Part shown: in pieces, positions 25,000-33,825 of the stretch
Position numbering within the stretch: the first letter of the stretch is position 1
Layout: each line of letters opens with the position of its first letter
Origin: CALKYB01 sp964510575
GTDB taxonomy: Bacteria > Bdellovibrionota_C > UBA2361 > SZUA-149 > CALKYB01
Direction: 5' to 3'
Assembly: GCA_964510575.1 (NCBI GenBank)
Contig: CAZECN010000013.1
Location: 1-64,000, forward strand
DNA: 64,000 bases
Notes under the pieces: model-generated
What the model was told of the DNA's origin: nothing
The model's input: the letters and a program-made list of their open reading frames with translations, nothing else
Database searches by the model: none
Position numbers and translations under genes: made by a program

Positions 25000-26481
25000 T
25001 TGGGTAAAAATTTAATTGGCGAAAACTGGGTTGAAGGGCAGGGCGAAGAGTTTGCCTCGCTGGATCCATTTACAGACCAAAATATTTGGTCTGGTAGGGC
25101 TGCATCTGCAGAGCAGGTTGAGCAAGCATTTTCTGCCGCTAGAGGTGCTCTAAGTGGCTGGAGTTCTAAATCCGTTGAAGCTAGATGTCTTACTCTTCAG
25201 CGTTTTGCGGAGTTGCTCGAACAGCGAGAATATCAATTCGCCGAACTGATTTCCAAAGAAATGGGTAAGCCTCTCTGGGAGGCCAAGACAGAAGTTTTGG
25301 CGATGTGTGCGAAAGTGGCAGTGTCTGTCGAAGCACACAACCAAAGATGTGCTGAGAAATCTGCGCCTCTTGGGGGAGGGACAAGTGTTACTCGCTTCAA
25401 ACCTCATGGAGTGGTCGGAGTTTTTGGCCCTTTTAATTTTCCAGGCCATTTACCAAACGGTCATATCATTCCTGCTTTAATTGCTGGAAACACCGTTGTT
25501 TTTAAACCTAGCGAACAGACTCCAGCAGTGGGTCAGATGTTGGTTGAGCTTTACCTCGAGGCTGGATTACCTGCAGGAGTGGTAAACTTGGTTCAAGGGT
25601 CTAAGGACACAGGCATAGCACTGGCTGCTTCCAAAGAATTGGATGGGCTTTATTTTACTGGTAGTTCTGAGGTTGGTGGGATAATTCATAATAACTTTGC
25701 TGGCCGGCCTGATAAGATTCTTGCTTTGGAGATGGGTGGTAACAATCCTTTGGTTGTATGGAATACGGAGAGCATGTCGGACACAGAACTTAGAGCTGCT
25801 GTCTATACCACTATTCAATCCGCGTTTATTACTTCTGGACAGCGCTGTACCTGTGCAAGAAGGTTAATAGTTCAAGAAGGAATTTCTGATTCTTTTGTTG
25901 AAATGCTGGTGGAAAAGGTTGCTCAGATTCGACCGGGACATTTTAGTGATCAACCAGAACCTTTTTCAGGGCCTCTGATAAACCCTATGGCTGGAAAGAA
26001 TTTACTTAAAGCCGAAGAGGAATTGGTAAACAAAGGAGGAAAAATCTTAGTCGCCTTGGACCCTCTTAGAGATCGAGTGAACTTGCTAAGGCCAGGAATT
26101 ATTGATGTCAGCGAATTAAAAAGTAAAGAGGATAAAGAGGTGTTTGGACCTTTGCTTCAACTTTCGAGGGTAAAAAACTTTGAAAGCGCTCTAACTGAGG
26201 CTAATAATACTAGTTTTGGTTTGGCCGCTGCGTTGTTATCGCCCTCTAGAGACAGATACGAGGATTTTTACAGCTCAGTAAGAGCTGGTATAGTCAATTG
26301 GAATAGGCAGACCACCGGAGCTAGTTCCAGAGCTCCTTTTGGAGGAGTCGGTATGAGTGGAAATCATAGGCCGGCTGCGTGGTTTGCTGCAGACTATTGT
26401 TCTTTCCCGGTTGCGTCAGTTGAGAATAATAGTTTGGATTTGCCTGAAGTTCCCTCACCTGGGCTAAAGGATCTGATATGA
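25000..26481 (+). CDS. AstD-like aldehyde dehydrogenase
   Basis: 493 residues, complete ALDH fold. The sequence most resembles N-succinylglutamate 5-semialdehyde dehydrogenase (AstD): SGQRCTCARRLIV with the catalytic Cys, LALEMGGNNPLVVW with the catalytic Glu, and VVGVFGPFNFPGHLPNGHI. No other arginine-succinyltransferase genes are present, so the native role here is probably different. Oxidation of succinate semialdehyde, the expected end of the lysine route, is the best contextual guess; a 4-acetamidobutanal activity is an alternative. It starts at TTG 25000, 12 bp after the thiolase, and is the last gene of the operon. No terminator is visible in the 175-bp gap that follows. Confidence 0.85.
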   Translation: MGKNLIGENWVEGQGEEFASLDPFTDQNIWSGRAASAEQVEQAFSAARGALSGWSSKSVEARCLTLQRFAELLEQREYQFAELISKEMGKPLWEAKTEVLAMCAKVAVSVEAHNQRCAEKSAPLGGGTSVTRFKPHGVVGVFGPFNFPGHLPNGHIIPALIAGNTVVFKPSEQTPAVGQMLVELYLEAGLPAGVVNLVQGSKDTGIALAASKELDGLYFTGSSEVGGIIHNNFAGRPDKILALEMGGNNPLVVWNTESMSDTELRAAVYTTIQSAFITSGQRCTCARRLIVQEGISDSFVEMLVEKVAQIRPGHFSDQPEPFSGPLINPMAGKNLLKAEEELVNKGGKILVALDPLRDRVNLLRPGIIDVSELKSKEDKEVFGPLLQLSRVKNFESALTEANNTSFGLAAALLSPSRDRYEDFYSSVRAGIVNWNRQTTGASSRAPFGGVGMSGNHRPAAWFAADYCSFPVASVENNSLDLPEVPSPGLKDLI

Positions 26482-26656
26482 ATTCACGGACATAAAAGAT
26501 GTTAAAGAAAAACCGAGGTTTGGAGGCTTGATCTTACGAATAAAATCAGGCTAGCGGATAATGAGTTTGTTGCCTTAGATTTTTGTAAGTTTCTTGAAAT
26601 GCTATGGAACCTGAAAATTTTTTACTAAACTTGAAGATGATGTTGGAGTTGTTGAC

Positions 26657-28108
26657 GTGAAGCCTTTAAAACCAAAAGGAGCAGAGCAGGAAGAGAATAG
26701 AGAGTCTTCTGAGGGGGAGTCTAAGGGCCGACCTTCGCGACGTTCCCGAAAAGGAAGTCGAAGAACTAGAACGCCTTTGCCATCTCTTCCAGGTAGTCCC
26801 GAGATTATCGCCAGGGAAGACCATCCCATTTCAAGAAAGAAAATTGATGAAGATGCTCTGAAGGTTCTCTACAGACTTAATAATAATGGTCATGAAGCCT
26901 ATATAGTGGGTGGCGGTGTCAGAGATCTTTATCTGGGTAAGGAGCCCAAGGACTTTGATATTGCGACTAGTGCTTCGCCGGATGAAGTTAGATCATTATT
27001 TCGAAACAGTCGGATCATTGGCCGAAGATTTAAGCTAAACCATATTTATTTCAGAGGTGGTAAGATAATTGAAGTCGCCACTTTTCGCTCTGATGAGGAG
27101 GATGAATCTGGCGCAGCTCAAATGCTAAAGAACGATAATAAGTGGGGTGATGCTCACACAGATGCACTCAGAAGAGACCTTACCATCAATGCCTTGTTTT
27201 ACGATGTAGAAACATTTTCCATTATTGACTATGTCGGTGGAATTAAAGACTTAGATGGGGGAGTTGCTCGTTTTATTGGTGATGCCAAGGTTCGAGTTCA
27301 AGAAGATCCTGTTCGAATGCTTAGAACCTTGCGTCACGCTGGCAGAACGGGTTTCTCAGTAGAAGCAGAGGCCTACGATGCGATCACCGAGTTTCCAGCC
27401 TTACTCAAACATTGTCCTGGGGCTCGCTTGTATGAAGAGCTTTTAAAAGACTTGCGAAGTGGGGCTAGTAGAGTGGTTATTCCCCTATACAAAGAAGCAG
27501 GACTTTTGAAGTATGTAACCCCTTCTTTGGCGCAGTTGGCAGAGAGTGATCCAAGAGCCTGGCAGAGACAGCTCAGTGTTTTGAGTTCAATTGATAAGTA
27601 TGTGCTGAAGCTTAAGAACCGTCGTAATGGAGGAGAAGCCCCGCCTTCAGTTCTTGTTTCCTCACTATTTCTTGGCAACTTGTCTGATGATTTTTTTGAT
27701 GATGAGACCGAAGAAGCGGGTGAGGTGTTTAGAACGCTGTTTACCGACGAACCTTTTTTCGAAGGGACTGAATCTGAAGAAATCCTCCAAGAGGATGGAA
27801 AGGTTTACATTTCCGATGAAACCATGGGACGCTTAGGAAAAGTGGTTCGAAATATCATTGGCTCTTCAGGTGTTTCCAAGAAGGACTGCGAATATATCGA
27901 ACGAATGTTGGTGCTTCGGATGAGAATGTTTGAAGTTTTTGCCGGCGGCCAAAATAACCGTTTGCCTTATTTAGATGCTTTTAATGACACGCTGCAGCTA
28001 ATGAAGCTTACCAATCATAGTAGTTGGTGTCGTGAATGCTGGGATTTTTGGTATAGCCAAAAAGATAAATACAGCAGAAAAAAACGCCCTAATCGACGGT
28101 ATAAGTAG
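26657..28108 (+). CDS. pcnB: Poly(A) polymerase / tRNA nucleotidyltransferase family (PcnB type)
   Basis: 483 residues from GTG 26657. The first 50 residues are basic and disordered (RRSRKGSRRTRT). The class II nucleotidyltransferase core follows: YIVGGGVRDLYLGKEPKDFDIATSA holds the catalytic Asp pair, and RRDLTINALFYD and EDPVRMLRTLRHAGRTGF are the next family blocks. The C-terminal half, with an Arg/Lys tail, is typical of PcnB rather than of the shorter CCA enzyme. It adds 3' A-tails to RNAs, marking them for decay. The distinction from CCA-adding enzymes rests on sequence style and length. It converges with an acyltransferase gene. Confidence 0.88.
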   Translation: MKPLKPKGAEQEENRESSEGESKGRPSRRSRKGSRRTRTPLPSLPGSPEIIAREDHPISRKKIDEDALKVLYRLNNNGHEAYIVGGGVRDLYLGKEPKDFDIATSASPDEVRSLFRNSRIIGRRFKLNHIYFRGGKIIEVATFRSDEEDESGAAQMLKNDNKWGDAHTDALRRDLTINALFYDVETFSIIDYVGGIKDLDGGVARFIGDAKVRVQEDPVRMLRTLRHAGRTGFSVEAEAYDAITEFPALLKHCPGARLYEELLKDLRSGASRVVIPLYKEAGLLKYVTPSLAQLAESDPRAWQRQLSVLSSIDKYVLKLKNRRNGGEAPPSVLVSSLFLGNLSDDFFDDETEEAGEVFRTLFTDEPFFEGTESEEILQEDGKVYISDETMGRLGKVVRNIIGSSGVSKKDCEYIERMLVLRMRMFEVFAGGQNNRLPYLDAFNDTLQLMKLTNHSSWCRECWDFWYSQKDKYSRKKRPNRRYK

Positions 28109-28123
28109 AAATTACTTTCACAC

Positions 28124-28567
28124 TCAATCCACAAACAAATCTTTGGGCAATTTCTCCAATTTTTCTTTGTAGCTTTTAGTGTCCATTATCTTTTTAGCCG
28201 GACTTCCTGCCCAGACTTCATTCGCCGGGATGTCTTTTGTTACAGTGGAATTTGCTCCAACAATAGCGTTCTCACCGATAGTAACTCCCGCTAAGACAAT
28301 GGATCTAGCGCCAATGAATGCATTTTTTTTAACAGTGACTTTTCCAAGAAGAGTTTTGCCAATGACCTTCTTAGTACTGGCATCATGGGCAAGAATAGTG
28401 ACACTTGGGCCGAACACTACTTTGTCTTCAAGAGTTATTAGCTCAACATGTGATGGATCTAGGAAAAAACCATCATTAAGATAGACATCCTTTCCCAGGG
28501 TCAGGCCTCGATTGATAAGACCGTTTAAGTATCTCTCCTTTCTGAGATTTCTTATTCTCTCAAGCAT
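28124..28567 (-). CDS. Hexapeptide-repeat (left-handed beta-helix) acyltransferase
   Basis: About 147 residues from ATG 28567, chosen because AAGGA lies upstream; a longer frame to 28663 has no ribosome site and a Cys-rich, unlikely N-terminus. The core shows isoleucine-patch hexapeptides (FIGARSIVLAGVTIGENAIVGANSTV style; VTKDIPANEVWAGSPAKKI) as in maltose, galactoside or sugar O-acetyltransferases. The His in ILAHD is a candidate catalytic base. It probably acetylates a sugar or envelope polymer from acetyl-CoA; acceptor unknown. It is an isolated gene converging with pcnB. Confidence 0.85.
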   Translation of the reverse strand: MLERIRNLRKERYLNGLINRGLTLGKDVYLNDGFFLDPSHVELITLEDKVVFGPSVTILAHDASTKKVIGKTLLGKVTVKKNAFIGARSIVLAGVTIGENAIVGANSTVTKDIPANEVWAGSPAKKIMDTKSYKEKLEKLPKDLFVD

Positions 28568-28770
28568 GAGGAAGTTCCTTTGATTATGATTGGCATTACA
28601 ACACTTTTGACAACATTCTTTAATTAGCGGAGGACTTTTTTCACTTAACGCGTTCAGGAGCATCGAAAATAAACGAATTTACCCTACTTCAATCAGGTTG
28701 GACTAGCTCATCCTTCTATTATCCAGCGAAAAACAAAGAATAATATACTGAGATAAATTAGGCACTGCTC

Positions 28771-28799
28771 TTGTAGTTTTTACATAGTTTGTTTATAAT
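28771..28799 (+). promoter_or_regulatory. Sigma-70-type promoter of pyrG
   Basis: A perfect -10 TATAAT (28794-28799) with TTGTAG (28771-28776) 17 bp upstream. Transcription would start near 28806, leaving a leader of about 210 nt before pyrG. Confidence 0.6.
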
Positions 28800-28806
28800 G
28801 TTTATC

Positions 28807-29016
28807 CAAGTTGTTAATAAGCTTGGGCAGTCCCTTAATCTGTTTGATTTTTCATCTTTTTCTTTTGGCTTAAAGGAAACTTCTGGTCAAAATGAGTTCA
28901 CTGTGAAAAATTCAACGCTTGTTTTTCAACCAAATTATTGCACGACTTCTTGGTAAGTTAGCCAACTTGCCGAATAGTTTTGTGTTTTTCATAAGTGTTA
29001 GAGCAGGCGAATTAAA
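28807..29016 (+). promoter_or_regulatory. Long untranslated leader of pyrG with a hairpin
   Basis: About 210 nt between the predicted start site and the pyrG ATG. It holds an 8-bp hairpin with one G-U pair (28952-28971, GGTAAGTT/AACTTGCC, 4-nt loop) followed by T-rich sequence, which could work as an attenuator. I cannot match it to a known riboswitch class. No gene is visible. Confidence 0.35.
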
Positions 29017-30753
29017 ATGGAAAATCACCCTACCAAATACATTTTTGTCACTGGTGGGGTAGTCTCCTCTCTCGGAAAAGGTTTGACCAGTGCTGCTCTT
29101 GGGGCGGTTTTGGAAAGCCGAGGGCTGAGAGTTACGATTTGTAAAATCGACCCTTACTTAAATGTCGATCCTGGTACGATGAGCCCCTTACAGCATGGTG
29201 AAGTCTTTGTAACTGATGATGGTGCCGAGACTGATCTAGACCTTGGTCACTACGAGAGATTTGTCTCTACTCGAATGAGTAAAAACAATAACTTCACCGC
29301 TGGTCAAGTTTACGAGTCTGTCATCAAGAAGGAAAGAAAGGGTGATTACCTTGGTGGTACTGTTCAAGTTATTCCACATGTTACGGATGAGATTAAAGAG
29401 AGAATTCGTAAGGCCGGTGAAGGTTACGATATCTGCATTGGCGAAGTTGGTGGAACTGTTGGTGATATCGAAGGGCTTCCTTTCTTAGAAGCGGTTCGTC
29501 AGTTCCGGGCAGATGTCGGAAGAGAGAATGTTTTATATATTCACCTTACTTTATTGCCTTATATTGCTACTGCCGGTGAATTGAAGACCAAACCAACCCA
29601 GCACAGCGTAAAAGAGCTTACTAGTCACGGTGTTCAGCCTGACGTGATTGTTTTAAGGTCGGATTTCCCTGTCGAGGAGCAAGTTAAAGAGAAGATATCT
29701 CTTTTCTGCAATATTATGCCCAAAAGTGTGATCATTGCTCCTGATGTAGACAATATCTATGACTTGCCATTAGTTCTTCAGAGAGAGGGCTTAGATAACA
29801 TCGTCTGCGAGAAGCTGAACATTTGGGCTAAGGCACCCGAGTTGGAGCCTTGGAAAAAAGTTTCCGGAGTCTTAAAGAACCCGGCGAAAGGTAAAGTTAA
29901 AGTGGCCATGGTTGGTAAGTATGTTGGTTTGACCGAGTCTTATAAGAGTTTAAGCGAAGCCCTTACTCATGGTGGGCTAGCCAATGATTGTCATGTCGAA
30001 ATTGAATACATTGATGCAGATCAGCTAGAGAAAGGAGAAAGTCTTTCCAAGCTGTCCGAAGTTGATGCAGTTTTGGTGCCGGGTGGTTTTGGTAAGAGAG
30101 GCACCGAAGGGAAGATTGAAGCTGTAAAGTATGCCAGAGAGAATGGTATTCCATTTTTGGGTATATGCTTAGGGCTTCAAATGGCCGTTGTTGAATTTGC
30201 TCGAAATGTAGCGGGTATTAAAGATGCAGCCAGTGCTGAGTTTGATCCAGAGTCTGCCAGCCCTGTAATTGACCTGATGGAGGCGCAAAGGAAAGTCTCC
30301 AGCATGGGAGCAACTATGCGTTTAGGTGCTTACCCATGTAAGCTAACTGAGGGATCTCGCTCTAGTGCAATTTATGGAGCCTCTGAGATTTCTGAGCGTC
30401 ATCGTCACCGTTGGGAAGTAAATAACGAGTATAGAGAAAAGCTATCTGCAAAGGGTTTAGAGCTTTCAGGACTTTCGCCTGATGGGAATTTGGTCGAGAT
30501 TGTAGAGATCCCCGGCCATTTTTGGTTTGTGGCGGTTCAGTTTCATCCTGAGTTTACCTCAAGACCTTTAGAGCCCCATCCACTTTTTAGTAGTTACATA
30601 GCTGCGGCTCTTACTTGGCGAGATAAAAAATTAACTAGTTCTGATCAAACTAACGGAACAGAGCCTAAACAAGCTCTAAGTAAAGATAATTCAGAAGATG
30701 AAAAGTCTAGCTTGGAATCTTGTCTGGATAAGTCCCAATCCATGCAGGCTTAG
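29017..30753 (+). CDS. pyrG: CTP synthase
   Basis: 578 residues. The amidoligase domain (1-270) begins KYIFVTGGVVSSLGKGLTSA, with the P-loop Lys; the glutaminase domain has the nucleophile Cys in LGICLGLQMA and the His/Glu pair in VQFHPEFTSRP. It makes CTP from UTP, ATP and glutamine. The last 40 or so residues are a Ser/Asp/Glu/Lys-rich tail beyond the usual end (E. coli 545 aa), of unknown role. It begins a run of genes (kdsA, lptC, lptA, lptB, rpoN) whose order is typical of delta-proteobacterial genomes, with gaps of 4-25 bp as far as lptB and a 236-bp gap before rpoN. Confidence 0.97.
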   Translation: MENHPTKYIFVTGGVVSSLGKGLTSAALGAVLESRGLRVTICKIDPYLNVDPGTMSPLQHGEVFVTDDGAETDLDLGHYERFVSTRMSKNNNFTAGQVYESVIKKERKGDYLGGTVQVIPHVTDEIKERIRKAGEGYDICIGEVGGTVGDIEGLPFLEAVRQFRADVGRENVLYIHLTLLPYIATAGELKTKPTQHSVKELTSHGVQPDVIVLRSDFPVEEQVKEKISLFCNIMPKSVIIAPDVDNIYDLPLVLQREGLDNIVCEKLNIWAKAPELEPWKKVSGVLKNPAKGKVKVAMVGKYVGLTESYKSLSEALTHGGLANDCHVEIEYIDADQLEKGESLSKLSEVDAVLVPGGFGKRGTEGKIEAVKYARENGIPFLGICLGLQMAVVEFARNVAGIKDAASAEFDPESASPVIDLMEAQRKVSSMGATMRLGAYPCKLTEGSRSSAIYGASEISERHRHRWEVNNEYREKLSAKGLELSGLSPDGNLVEIVEIPGHFWFVAVQFHPEFTSRPLEPHPLFSSYIAAALTWRDKKLTSSDQTNGTEPKQALSKDNSEDEKSSLESCLDKSQSMQA

Positions 30754-30776
30754 GGTCTATCTCTAGCGGATTTTCT

Positions 30777-31598
30777 ATGAATTCAGAATTGCAAAAATGT
30801 TTTAGCCAGAAAAAGCTGGTTGTATTCTCTGGGCCCTGCGTGATTGAGTCTGAAGAGAGTACCATGTTCCATGCAGAGGCAATTTCTAAAATTTTGAAGC
30901 CCTATGATTTTGAATTTATTTTCAAAAGTAGTTTTGACAAAGCTAATCGAACCTCTATTTCTTCATTTCGTGGTCCAGGGATTGATCAAGGGCTTAAAAT
31001 ACTTCAGAAAGTTAAGAATGAACTAGGCTTGCGAATCGTCACAGATCTGCATGAGACTTCTCAAGTAGCAGCAGTTTCGGAAGTAGCTGATGTCTTGCAG
31101 GTACCAGCTTTTTTATGCCGTCAAACAGATATGCTTACTGCCTGTGCACAAACATGTCGGCCAGTGATGGTTAAAAAAGGGCAGTTTATGGCCCCAGAGG
31201 ACATGAAATTTGTTGCTGAGAAGATTTTAGCGTCAGACTCGGGAAGCACTGTTATGCTTTGTGAGAGAGGAACGAGTTTCGGTTATAGAAATCTGGTTGT
31301 CGATTTTGCAGGTTTCGATAGCTTGAAGCGATTAGGATACCCAGTTGTTTTTGATTCGACTCACTCTTTGCAGGTAATAGGCGGGCTTGGAGGTTCTAGT
31401 GGAGGAAGAAAAAATGCTGCTTCGAGCTTAATGCGAGCTGCAGTTGCTGTTGGGGTTGAGGGTTTGTTTATAGAAGCTCATCAGAACCCTGAAGCCGCAA
31501 AATCAGATGGAGCTAACATGTTATCTCTTGAAGAACTGGAAAGAATTCTACCTGATGTTAAAAATTTACACGACCTAAAGCTCGCCACCAGACCTTAA
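30777..31598 (+). CDS. kdsA: KDO-8-phosphate synthase
   Basis: 273 residues. Family blocks: VFSGPCVIESEE at the start, FIFKSSFDKANRTS, the LQVPAFLCRQTDML strand, and VFDSTHSLQ followed by GLFIEAHQNPEAAKSDGAN. It condenses phosphoenolpyruvate with arabinose-5-phosphate to KDO-8-phosphate for the LPS inner core. FSGPCVI carries the Cys that binds metal in class II enzymes, so it is likely metal-dependent. kdsD and kdsC, often next to it in delta-proteobacteria, are absent here; lptC follows directly. Confidence 0.96.
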   Translation: MNSELQKCFSQKKLVVFSGPCVIESEESTMFHAEAISKILKPYDFEFIFKSSFDKANRTSISSFRGPGIDQGLKILQKVKNELGLRIVTDLHETSQVAAVSEVADVLQVPAFLCRQTDMLTACAQTCRPVMVKKGQFMAPEDMKFVAEKILASDSGSTVMLCERGTSFGYRNLVVDFAGFDSLKRLGYPVVFDSTHSLQVIGGLGGSSGGRKNAASSLMRAAVAVGVEGLFIEAHQNPEAAKSDGANMLSLEELERILPDVKNLHDLKLATRP

Positions 31599-31622
31599 AC
31601 CTAATGTTGGATCCACTAAAGG

Positions 31623-32264
31623 ATGTATAGGCATCTCCAAAAAATTGTACTTCTGGCAGGTTTAGTATTTTCTGGCTGGTTAGTTTATCTGGCAGGCAGT
31701 GGTCAAAAAGCTGTGGAATCAAGAAAGCAATTAAGCTTGGCCGACACCAACTTAGATGAATTAACTACCTCCAGTGAAGAGTCCACCGAGCAATCTAGAT
31801 TAGAGTTAAAAGAATTTAACAGAATTCAAGTTAAAGATGGAAAAAAGATCTGGGAAGTTAACGCTAGCGGGGCACGTTTTTTTAGTGACCAAGGTCTTAC
31901 TCATATCGATGAAGTGAGAGTGGACATTGTTAGGCAGCCTCAAGGTTTAATTAAGATTAAATCTGATGGAGCTAGGCTGGATCTAGACGGCGATGTCATG
32001 CAGCGAGCTGACCTAGAGGGAGACATTTACGTTCAAGTAGACGATAGTTTGGGGCTGAGAGCTCAATTTGCCACTTTCGACTCAATTGGTAGAAAACTAC
32101 TAGTTCCCGGTAGAGTGAGAATATACGGCTCGGGTTATGAGATGGTTGGAGAAGGTTTCGAGATGAATATTGATGGAGAGGGTTTTTTGCTCCGAGAGAA
32201 AGTTCGAACTAAGTTTTCGCCAGGAGCAAAACTACCTAGAGGATTTGAGGACTTGGCCTCTTAA
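31623..32264 (+). CDS. lptC: LPS export protein LptC
   Basis: 213 residues: a single N-terminal membrane helix (KIVLLAGLVFSGWLVYLAG), a Ser/Glu linker, then the LptC periplasmic beta-jellyroll (KEFNRIQVKDGKKIWEVNASGARFF, DGARLDLDGD, MVGEGFEMN). LptC sits on the LptBFG transporter and passes LPS to LptA. Identity rests on position between kdsA and lptA and on the pattern V-x-x-G-K-x-x-W-E-V. Stop and next start are 4 bp apart. Confidence 0.88.
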   Translation: MYRHLQKIVLLAGLVFSGWLVYLAGSGQKAVESRKQLSLADTNLDELTTSSEESTEQSRLELKEFNRIQVKDGKKIWEVNASGARFFSDQGLTHIDEVRVDIVRQPQGLIKIKSDGARLDLDGDVMQRADLEGDIYVQVDDSLGLRAQFATFDSIGRKLLVPGRVRIYGSGYEMVGEGFEMNIDGEGFLLREKVRTKFSPGAKLPRGFEDLAS

Positions 32265-32268
32265 TTTA

Positions 32269-32838
32269 ATGAGATACACTACCTTAGCAATTCTTTTATT
32301 TTTGTCTTTTAGCTCTGTTGTCATTGCAGAGGATAAGAGGACCGATAATTTTTTACTAGGCTCTACTAGGACAGATGAAGCTGACCAAGGTCCTGTCTAT
32401 ATTAAATCCAACACCTTGGAAGTTGATGCGATTAAGCGGGTTTTTAATTACAAAGGGGCTGTTGAGATTATTAGAGGTGACATTCAAATAACAGCTGAAA
32501 AAGTTACTGGAAGCTATGATGAGAAGCAGCAGCTCAAAAAGATAGTCTGTGAAGAACAAGTCGTGCTAACAAGAGCCAATGGTGAGAGAGCCAGTGCAAA
32601 CAAAGCAGTCTATGACGTTCCGGGTGAAATCATTAGGCTTACTGAAGGACCAGAGTTACTAAAGGGCGGAAGTATTTTAAGTGCTGACTTGGTAAAAATT
32701 TATGTGGCTGAGGAGAAGAGTGAAGCAGAAGGTAACGTGAGAGTTAAGGTTATTCAGGTCCCTGGCAATAATAAAGAGGTATATAAACCCCTTGAAGCTG
32801 AGGATTTTGAGGATCAACAAATAGACAGCCAAGGATAA
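32269..32838 (+). CDS. lptA: LPS transport bridge protein LptA
   Basis: 189 residues from ATG 32269 with a clear signal peptide ending VVIA. A longer frame from 32170 overlaps lptC by 95 bp and is not used. The OstA/LptA domain is clear: PVYIKSNTLEVDAIKRVFNYKGAVEI and GDIQITAEKV, then KIVCEEQVVLTRANGERASANKAVYD. LptA forms the periplasmic bridge carrying LPS from LptC to LptD. The C-terminal 25 residues are charged and possibly disordered. Confidence 0.93.
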   Translation: MRYTTLAILLFLSFSSVVIAEDKRTDNFLLGSTRTDEADQGPVYIKSNTLEVDAIKRVFNYKGAVEIIRGDIQITAEKVTGSYDEKQQLKKIVCEEQVVLTRANGERASANKAVYDVPGEIIRLTEGPELLKGGSILSADLVKIYVAEEKSEAEGNVRVKVIQVPGNNKEVYKPLEAEDFEDQQIDSQG

Positions 32839-32842
32839 AAGT

Positions 32843-33589
32843 TTGTTATCTAACAGCACAGAGAATTTATCGACTCGAGGAGTCACCAAATCCTATAAGG
32901 GTAGGAAAGTTGTAGGTGGAGTTGACCTTGATATTGGAAGGGGAGAGATTGTAGGTCTCTTGGGTCCGAATGGTGCAGGGAAAACAACTACCTTTTATAC
33001 GATAGTGGGTTTAGTAAGACCTGACTCCGGGCAGGTTATGCTTGGCGATAGAGATATAACTCTTTTGCCAATGTTTGAAAGATCGAGGGCTGGCTTGTCT
33101 TATCTTCCGCAAGAGGCTTCGGTTTTTAGAAAACTTTCAGTTGAAGATAATATATTAGCTATACTCGAAATTCTACCAGAGTTTAAGGGTAAGCGTTCTC
33201 AGCAAAAAGAAAGGCTGGATCAATTGATTGAGGAGTTGAATTTACAAAAAGTGCGCCGCAGTATGGCCTATTCGCTCAGTGGAGGAGAGAGAAGAAGAGT
33301 AGAAATTGCTCGCTCTTTAGCCTGCTCGCCAGCGTTTATGTTGTTGGATGAGCCTTTTGCCGGAATTGACCCTATTGTTGTGGCGGATTTGCAGCAGCTG
33401 GTTCGAGATCTTCAACAAAGAAATATAGGAATACTGATCACTGATCACAATGTGAGAGAGACACTTGGGATATGTGACAGAGCCTATATCTTGAGTGATG
33501 GTAAGGTGCTTGAAAGTGGTAGTCCCTTGGAGATTTCAGAGTCAGAGATCGCTCGAAAATACTACTTAGGAGAGAGTTTTAGTCTCTAG
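32843..33589 (+). CDS. lptB: LPS export ABC transporter ATPase LptB
   Basis: 248 residues. Walker A LGPNGAGKTT, Q-loop LPQEASVFRKLSVEDN (the LptB-specific form), signature YSLSGGERRRVEIARSLA, Walker B FMLLDEPFAGIDP and switch His in ITDHNVRE. It powers LPS extraction from the inner membrane with LptF and LptG, which are not in this window. The start is TTG 32843, spaced 7 nt from AAGGA. It ends the lpt block; rpoN follows after 236 bp. Confidence 0.96.
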   Translation: MLSNSTENLSTRGVTKSYKGRKVVGGVDLDIGRGEIVGLLGPNGAGKTTTFYTIVGLVRPDSGQVMLGDRDITLLPMFERSRAGLSYLPQEASVFRKLSVEDNILAILEILPEFKGKRSQQKERLDQLIEELNLQKVRRSMAYSLSGGERRRVEIARSLACSPAFMLLDEPFAGIDPIVVADLQQLVRDLQQRNIGILITDHNVRETLGICDRAYILSDGKVLESGSPLEISESEIARKYYLGESFSL

Positions 33590-33676
33590 TTTCTCCTGCT
33601 CTTAATTGTTCCAAATCAAACTCTCATATGGCTTTTCTGAACATGATTCAGGCCCGTTTAATTCCGGGCAAAAAAC

Positions 33677-33685
33677 TGATATAAT
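33677..33685 (+). promoter_or_regulatory. Extended -10 promoter upstream of rpoN
   Basis: TGATATAAT: an extended -10 (TG-N-TATAAT), with only a weak -35 match, about 140 bp before rpoN. Downstream lies a 7-bp inverted repeat (AAGAATC 33762-33768 / GATTCTT 33779-33785) and a repeated CTTAGGTT (33750, 33783), which could be a regulatory site. Confidence 0.4.
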
Positions 33686-33825
33686 TGTTAGATAAGGTAA
33701 TACTCAGCCTAAGCTAACTAGCTGAACTTACTCGCTAATTTGTAATTTCCTTAGGTTATACAAGAATCGTGCCGATATGATTCTTAGGTTGTGAAATGGT
33801 TTTAATACAGAAAGGACTTTGACTT

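Noticed and set aside
28568..28663. N-terminal extension of the acyltransferase
   Set aside because: The extra 32 residues are Cys-rich and unlike the family; AAGGA lies before the ATG at 28567.
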